Assembly (NCBI GenBank): GCA_025458755.1
Contig: JALORT010000021.1
Location: 1-11,263, forward strand
Length of the DNA stretch: 11,263 nucleotides
Source: Methylotetracoccus sp.
Lineage (GTDB): Bacteria; Pseudomonadota; Gammaproteobacteria; Methylococcales; Methylococcaceae
Direction: 5' to 3'
Each line of letters begins with the position of its first letter. Position 1 is the first letter of the stretch. The notes beneath the pieces were generated by a model. The model was not told where the DNA came from, did not search any database, and saw only the letters and a list, made by a program, of their open reading frames with translations. Both the position numbers and the translations under genes were made by a program. This document shows positions 8,300 to 11,263 of the stretch, one piece after another.

Positions 8300-9739
8300 A
8301 TGGGTAAGCCTACGGGTTTCATGGAAATCGCCCGGCAGGATCGCCGGTATACGCTGGTGGCCGATCGCGTCCACCATTATCGGGAATTCACCGTTCCGCT
8401 GACCGATGAAGAAGTCGGTCGGCAGGGTGCACGCTGCATGGACTGCGGCATTCCCTATTGTCATCAAGGCTGCCCGATCAACAACATCATTCCCGACTGG
8501 AATGATCTCGTGTACCAAGGTAACTGGCGGGAAGCGCTGGACGTTCTCCACAGCACCAATAACTTCCCCGAGTTCACGGGAAGAATCTGTCCGGCGCCGT
8601 GCGAAGCCTCGTGTACATTGAATCTGACCGACGAACCGGTCACGATCAAGACGATCGAATGCGCGATCATCGACAAAGCATGGGAGAAAGGCTGGGTCAA
8701 ACCACAGATTCCGCAGCGCCGCAGCGGCAAGAAAGTCGCGATTATCGGCTCGGGCCCGGCCGGCCTGGCCTGTGCGCAGCAACTGGCCCGCGCCGGGCAC
8801 ACCGTCGTCGTGTTCGAAAAGTCGGATCGGATCGGGGGCCTGCTCCGCTATGGGATTCCGGACTTCAAAATGGAAAAGCACTTGATCGACCGACGGATCG
8901 CACAAATGCAGGCTGAAGGCGTAGTTTTTCGCCCGAACTGGCATATCGGCAAGGATCTTCCCTCGCAGCGACTGGTCGACGACTTTGACGCCGTGGTGCT
9001 CGCATGCGGTTCGGAAAGTCCGCGCGATCTGCCGGTGCCCGGGCGAGAACTGGAAGGTGTCATGTTCGCCATGCAGTTTCTAGGGCAGCAGAATCGCCGG
9101 GTCGCCGGGGATCCCATCCCCGACGAGCTTGGAATTCTGGCGACCGGTAAGCATGTGATCGTGATCGGAGGCGGCGATACCGGTTCGGATTGTATCGGCA
9201 CATCCATCCGCCACGGCGCGGCTAAAGTGACGCAATTGGAGATCCTGCCGAAGCCGCCCGAGAGGGAAAACAAGGAACTGACCTGGCCCAACTGGCCCAA
9301 TAAGCTTCGAACGTCATCCTCTCATGAAGAGGGCTGCGACCGTCAATGGTGCATCACGACCAAACGCTTCGAGGGCGAAAACAGCCGCGTCACGCGAATT
9401 CACTGTGCCAAGGTGGAATGGACGCAGGATAACGGCCGCTGGGTCATGACCGAAGTGCCAGGCAGTGAGTTCCCGATGAAGGCAGATCTGGTCCTGCTGG
9501 CGATGGGTTTCGCGCATCCTGTGCACGAGGGATTGATCCAGGAACTCGGCGTTCAACTCGACGACCGCGGAAACGTGAACGCGGACACGCTGCGTTACCA
9601 AACCAGCCTGCCGAAAGTGTTCAGTGCAGGTGACATGCGTCGCGGCCAGTCGCTGGTGGTGTGGGCGATTCGTGAAGGTCGTCAGGCGGCAAGAGCGGTG
9701 GATGAATTCCTGATGGGACGGTCTGACCTTCCGCGCTGA
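8300..9739 (+). CDS. gltD: Glutamate synthase [NADPH] small (beta) subunit
   Basis: Electron-input subunit of NADPH-GOGAT: FAD takes hydride from NADPH and passes electrons through 4Fe-4S clusters to the FMN site of GltB. It has 479 residues, normal length. The N-terminal part holds the two cysteine groups for the clusters, C46-M-D-C49-(4)-C54-(3)-C58 and C97-(3)-C101-(3)-C105. The FAD Rossmann motif GSGPAG is at 150-155 and the NADPH-binding GGGDTG at 290-295; the FAD-contacting segment [18 protein letters not shown] lies near the C-terminus. The start at ATG 8300 is supported by GAGGTA 9 nt upstream; the octamer CGAGGTAA around this site is identical to the one before gltB. No iron-sulphur or nucleotide-binding residue is missing. 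The related subunits of dihydropyrimidine dehydrogenase-type proteins share this fold, but the adjacent gltB makes GltD clear. Confidence 0.97.
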   Translation: MGKPTGFMEIARQDRRYTLVADRVHHYREFTVPLTDEEVGRQGARCMDCGIPYCHQGCPINNIIPDWNDLVYQGNWREALDVLHSTNNFPEFTGRICPAPCEASCTLNLTDEPVTIKTIECAIIDKAWEKGWVKPQIPQRRSGKKVAIIGSGPAGLACAQQLARAGHTVVVFEKSDRIGGLLRYGIPDFKMEKHLIDRRIAQMQAEGVVFRPNWHIGKDLPSQRLVDDFDAVVLACGSESPRDLPVPGRELEGVMFAMQFLGQQNRRVAGDPIPDELGILATGKHVIVIGGGDTGSDCIGTSIRHGAAKVTQLEILPKPPERENKELTWPNWPNKLRTSSSHEEGCDRQWCITTKRFEGENSRVTRIHCAKVEWTQDNGRWVMTEVPGSEFPMKADLVLLAMGFAHPVHEGLIQELGVQLDDRGNVNADTLRYQTSLPKVFSAGDMRRGQSLVVWAIREGRQAARAVDEFLMGRSDLPR

Positions 9740-9865
9740 CCATCCGATCGGAGTTCGTTGAACTGTGGCGACGCCGATGAGCGATCTAGAGGACTGATGC
9801 GTTTCGGCCCAACCGATGCAGGTTTATTCGTGGCAACGTACGACCTGATTGCATCCAACTGCCGT

Positions 9866-9897
9866 GCGGTAAGGCGGCCGCGCTTGGCTGCCTCCGC
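9866..9897 (+). terminator. Strong stem-loop downstream of gltD (possible terminator)
   Basis: GCGG (9866-9869), a 2-nt TA bulge, then AGGCGGCC (9872-9879) pair with GGCTGCCT (9886-9893) and CCGC (9894-9897), giving 12 pairs including one G-T; the loop is GCGCTT. It starts 127 nt after the gltD stop. The sequence after it (AATGCTCTTTG) is only mildly T-rich, so intrinsic termination is plausible but not assured. Confidence 0.4.
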
Positions 9898-9936
9898 AAT
9901 GCTCTTTGCCGCCGCGTAGAACGGAACCTAGGCTGT

Positions 9937-9970
9937 CCATCGGTGGCGGGCGACCCTCCGCTGTCGATGG
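9937..9970 (+). repeat. Long stem-loop upstream of trkH
   Basis: CCATCG (9937-9942) pairs with CGATGG (9965-9970) and GCGG (9946-9949) with CCGC (9958-9961). The three bases between the arms (GTG against TGT) form three G-U pairs in RNA, giving an uninterrupted 13-pair stem with an 8-nt loop. No T-run follows. It lies 51 nt before the trkH start and would fold in the trkH leader if the promoter is upstream. Confidence 0.45.
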
Positions 9971-9990
9971 CATCTCGGCTGCCGTGCACT

Positions 9991-10002
9991 GTGGAATTCC
10001 AC
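9991..10002. promoter_or_regulatory. 12-bp perfect palindrome before trkH
   Basis: GTGGAATTCCAC is its own reverse complement and lies 19 nt before the trkH start codon. The size and symmetry would suit a dimeric DNA-binding regulator, or it could form a hairpin close to the start codon. No regulator family was recognised from it. Confidence 0.3.
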
Positions 10003-10021
10003 CCCATCGCCCCTTCCGCTG

Positions 10022-11263
10022 ATGACACGACTTCTGACTCTGATCCGAGTGTTCGGGGCCATGCTGCTGGTCTACAGCGTCGCGGATCTGCTCCCGATAC
10101 TGTGTTCGCTGATCTATCGTGACGGGACGCTTGCCCTGTTTGTCCACGACATGGCGATGACCGCCTTTTCCGGACTGGTGTTCTACCTGATCGGTCGACC
10201 GTTTGAGCGGGAGCTCAAGACGAAGGACGGTTTTCTCGTCGTGGTGATGGCCTGGACCGGAATGGCGGCATTCTCGACCTATCCGCTGATGGCCGCCATC
10301 CCCGACCTTTCCTTCACTGACGCGTATTTCGAAACGATGTCCGGGCTTTCGACCACGGGCGCCACGGTGCTCACCGGGCTGGATCAGCTACCGCCGTCCG
10401 TTAACCTGTGGCGGCATGAACTGAACTGGCTGGGCGGCATGGGCATCATCGTCCTGGCCGTCGCCATTTTGCCGGTACTGGGCGTCGGCGGCCGCCAGAT
10501 GTTCATGGCGGAAACACCCGGCCCGATGAAGGACAGCAAGCTGACGCCCCGCATCACCGAAACGGCGAAGAATCTTTGGCTGGTGTATGCGGGGATCACC
10601 GCGGCATGTGTGATCGCGTTGAAACTCGCGGGCATGACCTGGTTCGATGCGGTATGCCACGCGTTTTCCGCGATGAGTCTGGGCGGATTTTCGACCCACG
10701 ACGCGAGCGTCGGCTATTTCAACTCCCCGGCGATCGAATTCGTGTTGATCGTGTTTATGCTGATTGCCGGCATGAACTTCGCGACCCACTTCCTGGCCTT
10801 GCATGCCCGCAACCTGAGCCCTTACCGGCACGACATCGAAGCCGTACCGTTCGTAGTTTTGGTGTTGGGGAGCTGCGTCGGGATAACGTGGTACCTATGG
10901 AACCAGGGCACCTACTTGGATTTTTGGACCGCGCTGCGCCACACCAGCTTCAATCTCGTTTCCATGGCGACCGATTGCGGCTTTGCCAGTGTCGATTTCA
11001 ATCAATGGCCGGTATTTGCGCCGCTGTGGATGCTCTTCCTGAGCTGCATCTGCGTGTCCACCGGATCGACCGGCGGTGGTATCAAGCTGATGCGTACGCT
11101 GATATTGATCAAGCAAAGTCAGCTGCAGATGTTTCTGTTGACTCACCCGGTCGCGGTCAACCCGCTCAAAGTCGGGCGAATGGTCATTCCGGAAAATATC
11201 ATCCTGTCGGTATTGGGCTTCATTTTCGTCGACTTCATGAGCATCGTGATCCTGACGCTCTTG
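10022..11263 (+). CDS. trkH: TrkH-type potassium uptake channel subunit (C-terminus cut by window edge)
   Basis: Membrane subunit of the Trk K+ uptake system; it forms the K+ pore, while the cytoplasmic NAD-binding TrkA ring (not in this window) gates it. The frame is open for 414 codons to the last base; full TrkH proteins have about 480, so roughly 65-70 residues with the fourth pore loop are missing only because the window ends. Hydrophobic segments alternate through the protein. Pore-loop filters are visible: STTGAT (T111-T112-G113-A114), SLGGFSTHD (G221-G222-F223) and MATDCGFAS (T317-D318-C319-G320-F321). The conserved STGSTGGGIKLMRTL stretch follows. The N-terminus (TRLLTLIRVFG, then LIYRDG) lines up with remembered E. 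coli TrkH, supporting this start, although no Shine-Dalgarno precedes it and the upstream in-frame stretch to the stop at 9929 has no ATG, GTG or TTG. TrkG or a NtpJ/KtrB-type subunit is less likely. Confidence 0.93.
   Translation, partial: MTRLLTLIRVFGAMLLVYSVADLLPILCSLIYRDGTLALFVHDMAMTAFSGLVFYLIGRPFERELKTKDGFLVVVMAWTGMAAFSTYPLMAAIPDLSFTDAYFETMSGLSTTGATVLTGLDQLPPSVNLWRHELNWLGGMGIIVLAVAILPVLGVGGRQMFMAETPGPMKDSKLTPRITETAKNLWLVYAGITAACVIALKLAGMTWFDAVCHAFSAMSLGGFSTHDASVGYFNSPAIEFVLIVFMLIAGMNFATHFLALHARNLSPYRHDIEAVPFVVLVLGSCVGITWYLWNQGTYLDFWTALRHTSFNLVSMATDCGFASVDFNQWPVFAPLWMLFLSCICVSTGSTGGGIKLMRTLILIKQSQLQMFLLTHPVAVNPLKVGRMVIPENIILSVLGFIFVDFMSIVILTLL

Noticed and set aside
9743..9764. 10-bp palindrome TCCGATCGGA and 5-bp hairpin AGTTC/GAACT just after gltD
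   Set aside because: Too short and without a T-run to call a terminator; expected by chance in GC-rich DNA.
9824..10147. 107-codon minus-strand frame across the gltD-trkH gap
   Set aside because: It overlaps the start of trkH antisense, and the translation is Gln/Arg/Pro-rich and unrecognisable.

Overview
The window looks like a GC-rich proteobacterial chromosome segment, most probably gammaproteobacterial. Three things point there: a UbiF-type ubiquinone hydroxylase, a bacterial NADPH-type glutamate synthase operon (gltBD), and a TrkH potassium transporter subunit that resembles the enterobacterial protein from its first residues. This placement is inferred from remembered protein similarity; no search was run. 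Nothing in the window looks mobile: there is no transposase, integrase, CRISPR array, tRNA or rRNA.

Left part (1-3221), all on the minus strand. Reading in the direction of transcription: a UbiF/UbiH-family FAD hydroxylase for ubiquinone biosynthesis (start 3218), a small glycine-zipper lipoprotein (start 1836) with a possible promoter of its own, and a fatty-acid-type acyl-CoA synthetase (start 1392) whose C-terminus is cut off by the window edge. The acyl-CoA synthetase reading frame stays open to base 1.

Middle part (3222-9739), plus strand. A 331-base divergent intergenic region carries a good sigma-70-type promoter at 3364-3392, then a leader of about 150 nt. After it come gltB (start 3553, 1542 aa) and gltD (start 8300, 479 aa). 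Together they form the NADPH-dependent glutamate synthase, which makes glutamate from glutamine and 2-oxoglutarate and is the second half of the GS/GOGAT ammonium assimilation route. All expected catalytic and cofactor residues are visible. The two genes are separated by 118 nt containing inverted repeats.

Right part (9740-11263), plus strand. A 282-nt intergenic region holds two strong stem-loops and a 12-bp perfect palindrome. It is followed by trkH, which is truncated by the window end after 414 codons.

Overall this is housekeeping metabolism: quinone synthesis, fatty acid activation, nitrogen assimilation and K+ uptake. I did not find a new multi-gene system. The items most worth a second look are the structured non-coding DNA around gltD and trkH and the long structured leader of gltB.
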